A stretch of 40,300 nt of DNA, taken from the NCBI GenBank assembly GCA_025054655.1, contig JANWZL010000076.1:1-40300 (forward strand). Reading direction: 5' to 3'. A program made the position numbers and the translations under genes. Of this stretch, positions 26,985 to 35,930 are shown piece after piece; the stretch's first letter is position 1, and each line of letters opens with the position of its first letter. The stretch is from Thiobacillaceae bacterium (GTDB lineage Bacteria; Pseudomonadota; Gammaproteobacteria; Burkholderiales; Thiobacillaceae). Below the pieces are notes generated by a model, which saw only the letters and a program-made list of their open reading frames with translations, searched no databases and had not been told where the DNA came from.

Positions 26985-27883
26985 GCGACGAGGCGTTCCG
27001 CTGCGGCTTCATCGCCGTGGTCGGACGACCCAACGTGGGCAAGTCCACCCTGGTCAATGCCTTGGTGGGGGCCAAGGTGAGCATCGTCTCCGCCAAGCCG
27101 CAGACCACACGCCACCGCATCCACGGCATCCGCACCGAGCACGATGCCCAGTACATCTTCGTGGACACCCCCGGTTTCCAGACCCGGCACCGCAACGCCC
27201 TCAACCAGGCGATGAACCGCACGGTGCAAGCGGTGCTGGTCGAGGTGGACGTCATCCTGTTCGTGCTGGAGGCCGGCCGCTTCGGTGCGGCCGACGAGCA
27301 GGTCCTGCGCCTGTTGCCGGCGGACAAACCGGTCCTGTTGGTGGCCAACAAGGTGGACTTGATCAAGGACAAGGACAGCCTGCTGCCTTGGATCAAGGAT
27401 CTCTCCGAGCGGCGCGCCTTCGCCGAGATCGTGCCCATGTCGGCGCTCAAGGCCAGGGACGTCGAGCGCCTGCTGGTGGTGCTCAAGACTTACTTGCCGC
27501 CCTCGCCCCCGTTGTATGACTCCGACCAGTTCACCGACAGGGACGAGCGTTTCCTCGCCGCCGAGATCCTACGCGAGAAGATCTTCCGGCTCACCGGCGA
27601 CGAGGTGCCCTATGGCGTCAATGTCGCGATCGAGCGCTTCAGCGTGGAGGAAAGCGGCCTGAAGCGCATCGAGGCGACGATCTGGGTGGATCGCGCATCC
27701 CACCGCCCCATCCTGCTCGGCGAGCGGGGGCAACGCATGAAGCGCATCGCCACCGAGGCGCGGATGGAGATGGAACGCCTGTTCGGGGCCAAGGTCTTTC
27801 TGCAATGCTGGGTCAAGGTCAAGCACGGCTGGGCGGAGAATGAGGCGTTGCTCAAATCGCTCGGATTCGACGCCAGGGGGTGA
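26981..27883 (+). CDS. era: Ribosome assembly GTPase Era
   Basis: GTPase that binds the 3' end of 16S rRNA during small-subunit assembly. The G domain has [30 protein letters not shown] and NKVD. The C-terminal KH domain contains [22 protein letters not shown]. The 300 aa length is normal. The start is a GTG at 26981 overlapping the rnc stop; the track entry reads back into rnc. Confidence 0.97.
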   Translation: MSDEAFRCGFIAVVGRPNVGKSTLVNALVGAKVSIVSAKPQTTRHRIHGIRTEHDAQYIFVDTPGFQTRHRNALNQAMNRTVQAVLVEVDVILFVLEAGRFGAADEQVLRLLPADKPVLLVANKVDLIKDKDSLLPWIKDLSERRAFAEIVPMSALKARDVERLLVVLKTYLPPSPPLYDSDQFTDRDERFLAAEILREKIFRLTGDEVPYGVNVAIERFSVEESGLKRIEATIWVDRASHRPILLGERGQRMKRIATEARMEMERLFGAKVFLQCWVKVKHGWAENEALLKSLGFDARG

Positions 27884-27886
27884 GGG

Positions 27887-28588
27887 GTGAGACGGGTCGA
27901 GCACGAGCCGGCCTACGTCCTGCACAGCCATCCCTGGAAGGAGTCGAGCCTCGTCGTCGATGCCTTCACCCGCGGGCATGGCCGGGTGGGCCTGATCGCG
28001 CGCGGGGCGCGCCGGCCGACGAGCGGCTTGCGCGCACGGCTGCTCGGCTTCCAGCCGTTGTCGCTCAGCTACTCCGGTCGGGGGGCGCTCAAGACGCTGA
28101 TCGCGGCCGAGTGGCAGGGCGGCGGGGCCGATCTGGGCGGCCGCGGCTTGATCTGCGGCTTCTACGTCAACGAGTTGCTGCTCAGACTGCTGCCGCCGGA
28201 GGACGCGCACCCGGCCCTGTTCGACCACTATCAGCAGACGTTGCGCGAGCTGGCCCTGTGCAGCGACGTGGAGCCCGTGCTGCGGCGCTTCGAGTTGGGC
28301 TTGCTGCGGGAGCTGGGCTATGCCCAGACCCTGGATCGCACCGCCGACGGCGTGCCGATCGAGGCCGACCAGCGCTACGCCTACGTCTTCGGCCAGGGGC
28401 TGGTCCCCAACCAGGGGCCAGGGCCCGGCTACAGCGGCAAGGCCCTGCTCGACCTGGCCGCGGGCGACTATACCGACGCGCGCACCCTGGCGGAGGGCAA
28501 ACAGCTGATGCGCACCCTCATCGCCCACTACCTGGGCGATAAGCCGCTCCACACCCGGCAGCTGCTGCTCGATCTGCAAGACCTTTAA
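27887..28588 (+). CDS. recO: DNA repair protein RecO
   Basis: Recombination mediator that, with RecR, loads RecA onto SSB-coated single-stranded DNA. The N-terminal OB fold shows AYVLHSHPWKESSLVVDAFTR and GLIARGARRP; the helical C-terminal part has CGFYVNELLLRLLPPEDAHP and LFDHYQQTL. The 233 aa length is normal. The zinc cysteines seen in some RecO proteins are absent, as in E. coli. The start is a GTG 4 bases after era. In relatives the next gene is pdxJ; here it is mog. Confidence 0.93.
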   Translation: MRRVEHEPAYVLHSHPWKESSLVVDAFTRGHGRVGLIARGARRPTSGLRARLLGFQPLSLSYSGRGALKTLIAAEWQGGGADLGGRGLICGFYVNELLLRLLPPEDAHPALFDHYQQTLRELALCSDVEPVLRRFELGLLRELGYAQTLDRTADGVPIEADQRYAYVFGQGLVPNQGPGPGYSGKALLDLAAGDYTDARTLAEGKQLMRTLIAHYLGDKPLHTRQLLLDLQDL

Positions 28589-28599
28589 CGGAGCTTGCC

Positions 28600-29157
28600 A
28601 TGACCCAACTTGTCAGCATCGGTCTCGTCTCCATCAGCGACCGCGCCACGCGCGGCGAGTATGCAGACCAGGGCATCCCGACGCTCAAGGCCTGGCTCGA
28701 TGCCGCCCTCATCAACCCCATCCGCTACGTGGATCGGCTCATCCCGGACGAGCAGCCCTTGATCGAGGCCACCCTCATCGAGCTGGCCGACCGGGAAGGC
28801 TGCAGCCTGATCCTCACCACCGGCGGCACGGGGCCCGCCCCACGCGACGTCACCCCCGAGGCCACGCTGGCCGTGGCCGACAAGGTCCTGCCCGGCTTCG
28901 GCGAGGCGATGCGTGCGGTGAGCCTCAAATACGTGCCCACCGCCATCCTGTCGCGCCAGGTGGGGGTCACGCGCGGGGCCTGCCTCATCCTCAACCTGCC
29001 CGGCCAGCCCAAGGCCATAAAGGAGACCCTCGACGGGGTGTTCGCCGCGGTGCCCTATTGCATCGATCTGATCGGCGGCCCCTACCTGGAGACGCGGCCC
29101 GAGGTGGTGCAGGCCTTCCGGCCCAAGTCGGCGCAGCGGTCGACCCCAAAGGCATGA
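28600..29157 (+). CDS. mog: Molybdopterin adenylyltransferase
   Basis: Adenylylates molybdopterin before molybdate insertion in molybdenum-cofactor synthesis. The MoCF fold shows IGLVSISDRATRGEYADQGI, LILTTGGTGPAPRDVTPEAT and LPGFGEAMRAVSL, plus the late block ILNLPGQPKAIKETL. The 185 aa length fits Mog rather than the shorter MoaB. It follows recO after 11 bases with GGAGC as a ribosome site. It implies molybdoenzymes in this organism. It takes the place of pdxJ in the usual order. Confidence 0.93.
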   Translation: MTQLVSIGLVSISDRATRGEYADQGIPTLKAWLDAALINPIRYVDRLIPDEQPLIEATLIELADREGCSLILTTGGTGPAPRDVTPEATLAVADKVLPGFGEAMRAVSLKYVPTAILSRQVGVTRGACLILNLPGQPKAIKETLDGVFAAVPYCIDLIGGPYLETRPEVVQAFRPKSAQRSTPKA

Positions 29158-29207
29158 AAGGGCGCAATCGGCGCGGTGGCCCAGGCCGTCTGCTCAGCGA
29201 CGACGTC

Positions 29208-30332
29208 TCAGGCCGGATGGATCGCCCCCAGGATGCGCGGCCCGCGCGCCCCGGTGGCCTCGGGCACATTGCCCGGCAGCCCGCGCAGGGTCTGGCGCGC
29301 CAGCCAGGCCAGGGCGCAGGCCTCCAGGCTGTCCACTGGCAGTCCCAGGGCGTCGGTCAGCCCCAGGCGCACGCCAGGCAGATAATAGGCGAGCCGCTGC
29401 AGCAACTGCTCGTTGTGGGCGCCGCCGCCGGCGACCCACAGCTCGGCGGTGCCCGCACAATGGCTGCGGACGGCGTTGGCGATGACGCGGGCGGTCAGCT
29501 CCAGCAAGGTGGCCAGTACGTCCTCCTCGCGTTCGCGCCCGCTCAGTTCGCGCTGTAGCCACTCTAGGGTGAAGGTCTCGCGGCCGGCCGATTTCGGCGG
29601 CGGCAGGGCGAAATAGGGGTGTACCAGCAGCACCTGCAGTAGCCCCTCCAGCACCCGTCCTTGCGCCGCCAGGCCGCCTGCGGGGTCGTAGTCGCAGCCC
29701 CAGTGCCGCTGCACCCAGGCGTCCATGATCAGGGTACCCGGACCGCAGTCGAAGGCGCGCACGGGTCCTTTCACCGGCAGGTCGATCAGATGCGCGATGC
29801 CGCCCAGTAGGGCCACCGCGCCGTGGCACCGGCGCGGGCGCAGCATGGCGTCGAGAAAAGCGGCGGTGAGCACCGTGCCCTGCCCACCGGCGGCGATGTC
29901 GCGGCTGGGGAAATCGGTGACCACGGTGATGCCGGTGCGCTCGGCCAGCTGCGCCGGTTGATTGAGCTGCAGGCAATAGCCCTGCTGCGGGCGGTTGAGC
30001 AGGGTCGGCCCGTGGCAGCCGAGGGCCTGCACCTGCCGGGCCTGCACGCCGGCCTGCCCGAGCAGCGTCAGGCAGCCCTCGGCAAATAGGCCGCTCATGC
30101 GTAGGCCGAGTTCGAGCACTCGCTCGATCGGGTAGGCGGCGCCCGCTTCGAGGGCGTGGAAATCCCGCCGCAACTGCGGCGGGCAGGCTAGCCACAGGTG
30201 ATGCAGCGCGTCCAGCCCCTGCCTGGCGAAGCGGACCAGGACGGCATCGACGCCGTCCAGGCTAGGGCCCGACATCAGGCCGATGTAATAACCCTCGGCC
30301 GTTGGCGTCGGGGCGGGTTGCAGGGACGACAC
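29208..30332 (-). CDS. anmK: Anhydro-N-acetylmuramic acid kinase-like protein (divergent AnmK)
   Basis: AnmK phosphorylates and opens anhydro-MurNAc during peptidoglycan recycling. The fold is clear: YYIGLMSG, DFPSRDIAAGGQG, FDCGPGTLIMDAWVQRHWG, YFALPPPKSAGRETF, VAGGGAHN. Several usually constant motifs are changed: GTSLDG reads GPSLDG, HGQT reads HGPT, NIGGIAN reads LLGGIAH, DTGPGN reads DCGPGT. The probable catalytic Asp in FDCGPG is kept. The best start is a GTG at 30332 (374 aa), 22 bases after the stop of the M23 peptidase gene; the track entry runs back into that gene. The pairing with an M23 peptidase is common. Activity may be altered. Confidence 0.85.
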   Translation of the reverse strand: MSSLQPAPTPTAEGYYIGLMSGPSLDGVDAVLVRFARQGLDALHHLWLACPPQLRRDFHALEAGAAYPIERVLELGLRMSGLFAEGCLTLLGQAGVQARQVQALGCHGPTLLNRPQQGYCLQLNQPAQLAERTGITVVTDFPSRDIAAGGQGTVLTAAFLDAMLRPRRCHGAVALLGGIAHLIDLPVKGPVRAFDCGPGTLIMDAWVQRHWGCDYDPAGGLAAQGRVLEGLLQVLLVHPYFALPPPKSAGRETFTLEWLQRELSGREREEDVLATLLELTARVIANAVRSHCAGTAELWVAGGGAHNEQLLQRLAYYLPGVRLGLTDALGLPVDSLEACALAWLARQTLRGLPGNVPEATGARGPRILGAIHPA

Positions 30333-30354
30333 CTGGAGGAACGTCTGCCGCGGT

Positions 30355-31656
30355 TCAGTCGAACGCGGCCAGGTTGCTGCCCCGCAGCAGTTCGAGCCGG
30401 GCGACGTAGGGCTGGGTCTGCGCCAGGAAGCGGCTGCGCTCGCGTCCCTCCAGGCTGAAGGCGATCGGCAGCTTGAGCGTCTGCGGGTCCCTCTGCACCC
30501 CGGCGACACGGAACTCGTAGTGCAGGTGCGGCCCGGTGGCCAGGCCGGTGGCGCCGACATAGCCGATGATGTCGCCCTGGTTGACGCGACGGCCCTTCTT
30601 CACGCCCGGTGCGAAGCGCGACAAGTGGGCGTAGGCGGTGCTGTAGGGCTTGTGATGGTCGAGCACGACGATGTTGCCATAACCGTTTTGCCAGCCGGCG
30701 AAGGCGACCACGGCGTCGGCCACGGCCCGCACCGGGGTGCCGGTGGGGGCGGCGTAGTCGATGCCGCGATGGGCCCGCCACTGCTGCAGGACGGGGTGGA
30801 AGCGGGCGCTGGTAAAGCCGGAGGAGATGCGCGAGAAAGGCAGCGGCGACTTGAGGAAGGCCCGCTTGAGGCTCTGGCCGTGCGGGGTGAAATAGCCCTC
30901 ACGCCCCTGGCCGTCGCGGTAGTACACGGCGCGGTGGGCCTGGCCTGCGTTGACGAACTCGGCCGACAGCAACCGGCCCGTGCGCACCAGCCGACCGTCG
31001 TGATAATAGGCCTCGTACACCACCGACAGGCGGTCGCCGCGGCGCAGATCGCGATGGAAGTCGATCTCGCCGGAGAATATCTCCGCCAGTTGCGAGGCGA
31101 TGGAGTCGGGGATGTCGGCCGCGTCGGTGGCCGCGAACAGCGAAGAGCGGATCTCGGCCGAACGCATGATGGGCCGCATCTCCAGGCGCACGGCGCGTTC
31201 CTCGGCGACGAATTCGCCCTGCACCCGCTCGATGGTCACCAGGCGCTCGTCGCTGGCGAGATAGCGCAGCAGCAGCAGCCGGCCGCTGGAGGTCACGCGG
31301 GCGAGCATCGAGCGACCGGGTGCAAGCCGTTGCAGGGCGCTGCTCGCGCGCCCGGCGGCGAGGATGCTCGCCTGCTCCTCCTCCGCTACCCCCATGCGCT
31401 GCAGGAGGGAAGCGAGCGTGTCACCGCGGCGGATGCGTTCCTCGCTCCAGTAATCGAAGCTCTCGGCGGTATCAGTAGCCTGCGGCTGCGGCAGGTCGAG
31501 CGGCTGCACCACGGTCTGGGTGGGCACGGGCTCGACGACGGTGCCGGGGTCTATGCCGAAGGCGGCCATCACGCCGAAGAAGGGCAACGCGGCCATTACG
31601 GGCAGCCACAGACGGCGCCGCAGGGTGCTGTGCTGAACCGGGTGGATGCGGTACAT
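30355..31656 (-). CDS. M23 family murein endopeptidase (MepM-like)
   Basis: Predicted envelope zinc endopeptidase that cleaves peptidoglycan cross-links. One N-terminal hydrophobic segment (about residues 13-33) anchors or exports it. A LysM/OapA-like region (RIRRGDTLASLLQRMGV) comes first, then a Csd3-like middle domain (FSGEIDFHRDLRRGDRLSVVYE), then the LytM domain with HRGIDYAAPTGTPV and the second metal site GPHLHYEFR. The 433 aa length matches MepM (YebA). anmK follows after 22 bases, so the two peptidoglycan genes are probably one transcript. tyrS, a frequent neighbour, is absent. Confidence 0.92.
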   Translation of the reverse strand: MYRIHPVQHSTLRRRLWLPVMAALPFFGVMAAFGIDPGTVVEPVPTQTVVQPLDLPQPQATDTAESFDYWSEERIRRGDTLASLLQRMGVAEEEQASILAAGRASSALQRLAPGRSMLARVTSSGRLLLLRYLASDERLVTIERVQGEFVAEERAVRLEMRPIMRSAEIRSSLFAATDAADIPDSIASQLAEIFSGEIDFHRDLRRGDRLSVVYEAYYHDGRLVRTGRLLSAEFVNAGQAHRAVYYRDGQGREGYFTPHGQSLKRAFLKSPLPFSRISSGFTSARFHPVLQQWRAHRGIDYAAPTGTPVRAVADAVVAFAGWQNGYGNIVVLDHHKPYSTAYAHLSRFAPGVKKGRRVNQGDIIGYVGATGLATGPHLHYEFRVAGVQRDPQTLKLPIAFSLEGRERSRFLAQTQPYVARLELLRGSNLAAFD

Positions 31657-31685
31657 GGGCCCTCCCGATGACGTGACAGCAGGGG

Positions 31686-31715
31686 ATGTTATCAGACAAA
31701 ACTATTTTTTGTGAA
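31686..31715 (-). promoter_or_regulatory. Sigma-70-like promoter of the M23 peptidase gene with inverted repeat in the spacer
   Basis: On the minus strand TTCACA (plus 31710-31715) and TAACAT (plus 31686-31691) are 18 bases apart. The spacer region holds a perfect inverted repeat ACAAAA-AATAG-TTTTGT (plus 31696-31712), a plausible operator. The tract is strikingly AT-rich against its surroundings. A 7-bp stem GGCAGGG / CCCTGCC (31729-31752) lies upstream and may end the radical SAM transcript. Confidence 0.5.
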
Positions 31716-31798
31716 CCCGTCGGCTCACGGCAGGGTTAACGGCGGCCCTGCCGGGAACTAGAGGGTGTGCCCATCGGGCGCAGCCGCCGGCAGCGCAT

Positions 31799-32647
31799 TC
31801 AGGGGTGTACGCGCACCGCCAGACCCAGCGCCTCGATGCGACGCGCGAGGGCGGTGAGCCACGCCGCGGGCAGGGCGGCCAGGCGTGGGGCCTCGGGTTG
31901 CAGCGAGGGGCGCGCCAGCCCGTACAGGAGCACCCCCTTGAGCGGCACGCCCTCGCGCACCGCGCGGGCGAGCAGATCGAGGTAGGCCGCGATCTCGTCC
32001 TCCTCCGGCGGGGCCCCATCGAGGGCGAACATGCAGGTCTGTATCCAGGTCGGGCAGAGCCGGGCGCACAATTCGAGCCGCCGGTAGTGATGCTGCGGAT
32101 CGACGTGGGCGTCGTTGATGCGTTCGATGCCGCTGCGGGTGGCGCGGTCGAGTTTGAACCACACCTCGCCGTTGAGGTCCGCCATGGCGCGCACCCCCGT
32201 CTGCACGCGGGGGCGTTCCATCTGGCTGCCATTGGTGATGAGCACCAGCTTGATGTGGCCCAGCAGGCCGAATTCACCGAGTACCCGGCCGATCAGCGCC
32301 ACCACTTGGGGGAACTCCGGGGCCGTGGTGGGTTCGCCATTGCCGGACAACGCCACGTCGTTCACCCGCCGCATGCCCTCCGGCGCATGCCGCGCCAACC
32401 AGTCGCCGTGCACGACGGCGGCCAGCATGTGCCGCAGCTCGTCCTCCAGCAGGGCGAGGTCTATGGGCGGCGGGCCGCCACGGCTGAGCCCCGGCACCTG
32501 ACAATAGATGCAGCGCCAGTTGCAGGCGTTGTTGGGGTTGAGGTTGACCCCCACCGACACGCCCTGCGCACGCCGGGACAGCACCGGATAGACGTACGTC
32601 ATGCCGGCGATGTCGCGCGCGTGGTCGGTGATGCTAAGCTCAGCCAT
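31799..32647 (-). CDS. Radical SAM protein (COG0731-like)
   Basis: Predicted radical S-adenosylmethionine enzyme of unknown reaction, 282 aa. The 4Fe-4S motif CNWRCIYC (C-x3-C-x2-C) follows VNLNPNNA. ALSGNGEPTTAPEF is the glycine-rich SAM-binding block, with LVLITNGSQM after it. The sequence resembles the COG0731 group, related in fold to TYW1-like tRNA enzymes, but the substrate cannot be named. The ATG at 32647 is preferred over upstream starts, because it leaves a 33-base gap to the divergent mutY; an in-frame ATG at 32665 is the alternative. Confidence 0.85.
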   Translation of the reverse strand: MAELSITDHARDIAGMTYVYPVLSRRAQGVSVGVNLNPNNACNWRCIYCQVPGLSRGGPPPIDLALLEDELRHMLAAVVHGDWLARHAPEGMRRVNDVALSGNGEPTTAPEFPQVVALIGRVLGEFGLLGHIKLVLITNGSQMERPRVQTGVRAMADLNGEVWFKLDRATRSGIERINDAHVDPQHHYRRLELCARLCPTWIQTCMFALDGAPPEEDEIAAYLDLLARAVREGVPLKGVLLYGLARPSLQPEAPRLAALPAAWLTALARRIEALGLAVRVHP

Positions 32648-32680
32648 GCCCGCATTGTTGCACATCCTTCGACCAGCCCG

Positions 32681-33739
32681 ATGATGCAGGACTTCGCCGC
32701 GCGCCTGATCGACTGGCAGCGCACGCACGGCCGTCACGACCTGCCTTGGCAAGGCACGCGCGACCCCTATCGCATCTGGGTGGCGGAGATCATGCTGCAG
32801 CAGACCCAGGTGCTCACCGTCATCCCCTATTACACCCGCTTCCTCGCCCGCTTCCCCGACCTGGCGGAACTGGCTCGGGCCCCGCTGGAGGCGGTGCTGG
32901 CCCTATGGAGCGGGCTGGGCTACTACGCCCGCGCGCGCAACCTGCACCGCGCCGCCCGCCTCGTCGTCGAACGGCACGAGGGCCGCTTCCCGCGCCGGTT
33001 CGAGGACATCGTGCGGCTGCCCGGCGTGGGGCGTTCCACCGCCGCGGCCATCGCCGTGTTCGCCTATGGCGAGCGGCGCGCCATCCTCGACGGCAACGTG
33101 CGGCGCGTGCTCGCCCGCGTGTTCGGGGTGGAGGGCTGGCCGGGCCAGGCGGCGGTGGCCGCGCGGCTGTGGGCCTTGGCCGAGGCACTGCTGCCCGAGC
33201 ACGACCTGCCCGCCTACACCCAGGGGCTGATGGACCTGGGCGCCAGCGTGTGCACACGCCGCCGGCCGCGCTGCGCGCACTGCCCGCTGACCGCTTGCAG
33301 CGCCCGGCTGAGCGGTCGCCAGCACGAGCTGCCGGCACCGCGCCCGCGCCGCGATGCACCGCGGCGGGAGGCGGACCTGCTGGTGTTGCTGCATGCCGGG
33401 GCAGTGCTGCTGGAGCGCCGGCCGCCCAGCGGGGTGTGGGGCGGCCTGTGGAGTCTGCCGCAGTGTCCGCAGGGGGTCGATGCGGGCGAGGCCGCGCGCC
33501 GTCTGGGCTGCGAGCCCGCCGCCGTGGAGCCGTTGGCGCGGTTGGAACACGCCTTCACCCATTTCACCCTCAGCATCCGCCCCTGGCTGGTGCACGTGCG
33601 CGCGCCCATCGCCGCCAGCGAGTCGGCCGGGCGGCTGTGGCTGCCGCTCGCGGAGCTGGACGGTGCGGCCCTGCCCGCCCCCGTGCGGCGCCTGCTGCAG
33701 GCGGTGGACGCACGCACGGGACAGGCCGGACAGGAGTGA
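32681..33739 (+). CDS. mutY: A/G-specific adenine glycosylase MutY
   Basis: Removes adenine mispaired with 8-oxoguanine in base excision repair. The HhH-GPD domain shows DPYRIWVAEIMLQQTQV, LPGVGRSTAAAIAVFAYG and the catalytic Asp in ILDGNVRRVLAR. The iron-sulfur loop reads C-x6-C-x2-C-x4-C, one residue shorter in the last gap than the usual x5. The C-terminal NUDIX-like 8-oxoG recognition domain has GVWGGLWSLPQ and HAFTHFTL. The length is 352 aa; ATG 32681 or 32684 starts it. The track entry reads far upstream through the antisense of the radical SAM gene. Confidence 0.95.
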   Translation: MMQDFAARLIDWQRTHGRHDLPWQGTRDPYRIWVAEIMLQQTQVLTVIPYYTRFLARFPDLAELARAPLEAVLALWSGLGYYARARNLHRAARLVVERHEGRFPRRFEDIVRLPGVGRSTAAAIAVFAYGERRAILDGNVRRVLARVFGVEGWPGQAAVAARLWALAEALLPEHDLPAYTQGLMDLGASVCTRRRPRCAHCPLTACSARLSGRQHELPAPRPRRDAPRREADLLVLLHAGAVLLERRPPSGVWGGLWSLPQCPQGVDAGEAARRLGCEPAAVEPLARLEHAFTHFTLSIRPWLVHVRAPIAASESAGRLWLPLAELDGAALPAPVRRLLQAVDARTGQAGQE

Positions 33740-33741
33740 GC

Positions 33742-34746
33742 ATGCTGATCTGGGCCCAGTTCCTGCTGTGCCTGCTGCTGATCGCCGTGGCGGGCTACCG
33801 GCTGTCGCTCTATGGCGACATGATCGCCGAGAAGCTGGGGCTCACCCGCACCTGGATCGGGGTGATCCTGGTCGCCTCGGTGACCTCGCTGCCCGAGCTG
33901 GTCAGCGGGATCAGCGCGGTGACCGCGGCGCACACCCCGGACATCGCCGTGGGCGACGTGCTGGGCTCCTGTGTCTTCAACCTGGTGCTCATCGTGGTGA
34001 TCGACTTCTTGCAGCGGCAGGAGTCGGTCTACACCCGCGCCCATGTGGGTCACACCCTCACCGCCGCCTTCGGTGTGATCCTGATCGGTTTCGTCGGCCT
34101 GAACCTGCTGCTCGCCCGCGCGGGTCTGGTGCCAAGTCTGGGCCACGTCGGGCTGTATACGCCGGTCATCGTGCTGCTGTATGCGCTGGCCATGCGCGTA
34201 GTGTTCCAGTATGAGCAGATGCGCGGGCTGCCGACCGCGGAAGTGGTCGATGCGCGCTACCAGGCGGTCAGCCTGCGCCGCGCCGCCTGGGGCTATGCCC
34301 TGGCCGCCGCGGTGGTGGTGGCCGCCGGCGTGTGGCTGCCCTTCGTCGCCAAGGCCGTTGCTGCCCAGCACGGCTGGGGCGAGGGCTTCGTTGGCACCCT
34401 GTTTGTCGCCGCGGTCACCTCCGCCCCCGAGGCCGCGGTATCCATCGCCGCCGTGCGCCTGGGGGCGCTCGACCTGGCCCTGGGCAACCTGTTCGGCAGT
34501 AACCTGTTCAACATGGTGATCCTCGCCCTGGACGATCTGGCCTACACCCAAGCGCCGCTGTTCTCGGCGGTCGAGCCGGCGCATGCCGTGTCCGCCCTCT
34601 CCGCCATGGTCATGAGTGGCATCGCCATCGTCGGCCTGTTCTACCGCACGCGGCAGCGGGTGCTGCGCGCGGTGGGCTGGACGAGCCTGTTCCTGCTCGC
34701 CGTGTACCTGGTCAATGCCTATGCGCTCTATCTATACGGCCGCTGA
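33742..34746 (+). CDS. CaCA-family sodium/calcium exchanger-like membrane protein
   Basis: Cation antiporter of the inner membrane, 334 aa, with about 10 hydrophobic segments. The two inverted alpha repeats are visible: SVTSLPELVSGISAV with GDVLGSCVFN in the first half, and AVTSAPEAAVSIAAV with GNLFGSNLFN in the second. The SxPE glutamates are the expected ion ligands. The ion is not certain (Ca2+/Na+ or Ca2+/H+). It follows mutY after 2 bases (GTG 33736 is an alternative start) and converges with apaG. Confidence 0.88.
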   Translation: MLIWAQFLLCLLLIAVAGYRLSLYGDMIAEKLGLTRTWIGVILVASVTSLPELVSGISAVTAAHTPDIAVGDVLGSCVFNLVLIVVIDFLQRQESVYTRAHVGHTLTAAFGVILIGFVGLNLLLARAGLVPSLGHVGLYTPVIVLLYALAMRVVFQYEQMRGLPTAEVVDARYQAVSLRRAAWGYALAAAVVVAAGVWLPFVAKAVAAQHGWGEGFVGTLFVAAVTSAPEAAVSIAAVRLGALDLALGNLFGSNLFNMVILALDDLAYTQAPLFSAVEPAHAVSALSAMVMSGIAIVGLFYRTRQRVLRAVGWTSLFLLAVYLVNAYALYLYGR

Positions 34747-34758
34747 AGGCACGCGGTT

Positions 34759-35136
34759 TCAGTGCAACACGCGCGGCATGGACAGGACGAACTCGGGGAT
34801 TTCGGCCTCGAATCGGTGGCCATCCTCGGCCACCATCTGGTAGCTGCCGCGCATGGTGCCCACCGGGGTGGCGATGGCCGTGCCGCTGGTGTACTCGTAA
34901 CGCTCGCCGGGTCTGAGCAGCGGCTGCTCGCCCACCACTCCCAGGCCGCGCACCTCCTGCACCACCTGGTTGGCGTCGGTGATGATCCAATGGCGCGAGA
35001 TGAGCTGGGCGGCCAGTTCTCCGGTGTTGACGATGGTGATGGTGTAGGCGAAGACGAACCGGCCGGCCGCCTCGTCCGACTCCTCCGGCAGGTACACCGC
35101 CTGCGGCGTGACCTGGATGCGGTATTTGCTGGACAT
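34759..35136 (-). CDS. apaG: ApaG protein
   Basis: A 125 aa single-domain protein with a fibronectin III-like beta fold. Diagnostic blocks are [44 protein letters not shown] and the late [13 protein letters not shown]. The cellular role in bacteria is not firmly known; it is linked to cation efflux and diadenosine tetraphosphate phenotypes. It diverges from rpe with 107 bases between, and the usual partners rsmA and apaH are not seen here. Confidence 0.94.
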   Translation of the reverse strand: MSSKYRIQVTPQAVYLPEESDEAAGRFVFAYTITIVNTGELAAQLISRHWIITDANQVVQEVRGLGVVGEQPLLRPGERYEYTSGTAIATPVGTMRGSYQMVAEDGHRFEAEIPEFVLSMPRVLH

Positions 35137-35186
35137 GGGTGTGCGCGATCAAGGCTTGCGCCCATTGCACCCGAAAACGCGCGCCC

Positions 35187-35215
35187 TGTCCAGTCTGCGC
35201 GCGTGGGGTTAAAAT
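35187..35215 (+). promoter_or_regulatory. Possible promoter of rpe-gph-trpE
   Basis: TAAAAT (35210-35215) is a good -10 in an AT-rich patch. TGTCCA (35187-35192) stands 17 bases upstream as a poor -35. The expected leader before the rpe ATG is about 22 bases. Confidence 0.4.
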
Positions 35216-35243
35216 AAAAACTTTGCCGAATCGGGACCCGATC

Positions 35244-35930
35244 ATGCCGCAATACCGCATCGCCCCCTCCATCCTGTCGGCCAACTTCGCCAAGCTGGGC
35301 GAGGAGGTGGACAACGTGCTCGCCGCCGGCGCCGACATCGTGCACTTCGACGTGATGGACAACCACTACGTGCCCAACCTCACCATCGGGCCGCTGGTGT
35401 GCGAGGCCCTGCGCAAGCACGGGGTCACCGCCCCCATCGACGTGCATCTGATGGTCAAGCCGGTCGATCGCATCATCCCCGATTTCGCCAAGGCCGGCGC
35501 CACCTACATCACTTTCCACCCCGAGGCGAGCGAACACATCGACCGCACCATAGGGCTGATCCGCGACAACGGCTGCAAGCCGGGCCTGGTGCTCAACCCG
35601 GCCACGCCGATCGAGGCCCTGGAGTGGGTGCTGGAAAAACTCGACATGGTGCTGCTGATGAGCGTGAACCCCGGCTTCGGTGGGCAGAAGTTCATCCCCT
35701 ACGTGCTGGAGAAGGCACGCCGGGTGCGTCGCATGATCGACGAGCGGGCGCCACACGTGAGCCTGGAGATCGACGGCGGGGTGGGGCCGACCAACATCGC
35801 CGAGGTCGCCCGCGCCGGGGTGGACACCTTCGTCGCTGGCTCGGCCATCTTCGGCGCCGGCAAGGACACCGACCCGCACCGCTACGACAGCGTCATCGCC
35901 GCCATGCGGGCGGAGCTGGCCAAGGTCTGA
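35244..35930 (+). CDS. rpe: Ribulose-phosphate 3-epimerase
   Basis: Interconverts ribulose 5-phosphate and xylulose 5-phosphate in the pentose phosphate or Calvin cycle. The TIM-barrel blocks are [54 protein letters not shown] and DGGVGPTNI, which carry the metal-binding His and Asp residues. The 228 aa length is normal. ATG 35244 is the family start; the track entry starts 105 bases earlier. The gph start overlaps the stop by one base. A second, cbb-linked copy may exist elsewhere if the organism is autotrophic. Confidence 0.97.
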   Translation: MPQYRIAPSILSANFAKLGEEVDNVLAAGADIVHFDVMDNHYVPNLTIGPLVCEALRKHGVTAPIDVHLMVKPVDRIIPDFAKAGATYITFHPEASEHIDRTIGLIRDNGCKPGLVLNPATPIEALEWVLEKLDMVLLMSVNPGFGGQKFIPYVLEKARRVRRMIDERAPHVSLEIDGGVGPTNIAEVARAGVDTFVAGSAIFGAGKDTDPHRYDSVIAAMRAELAKV

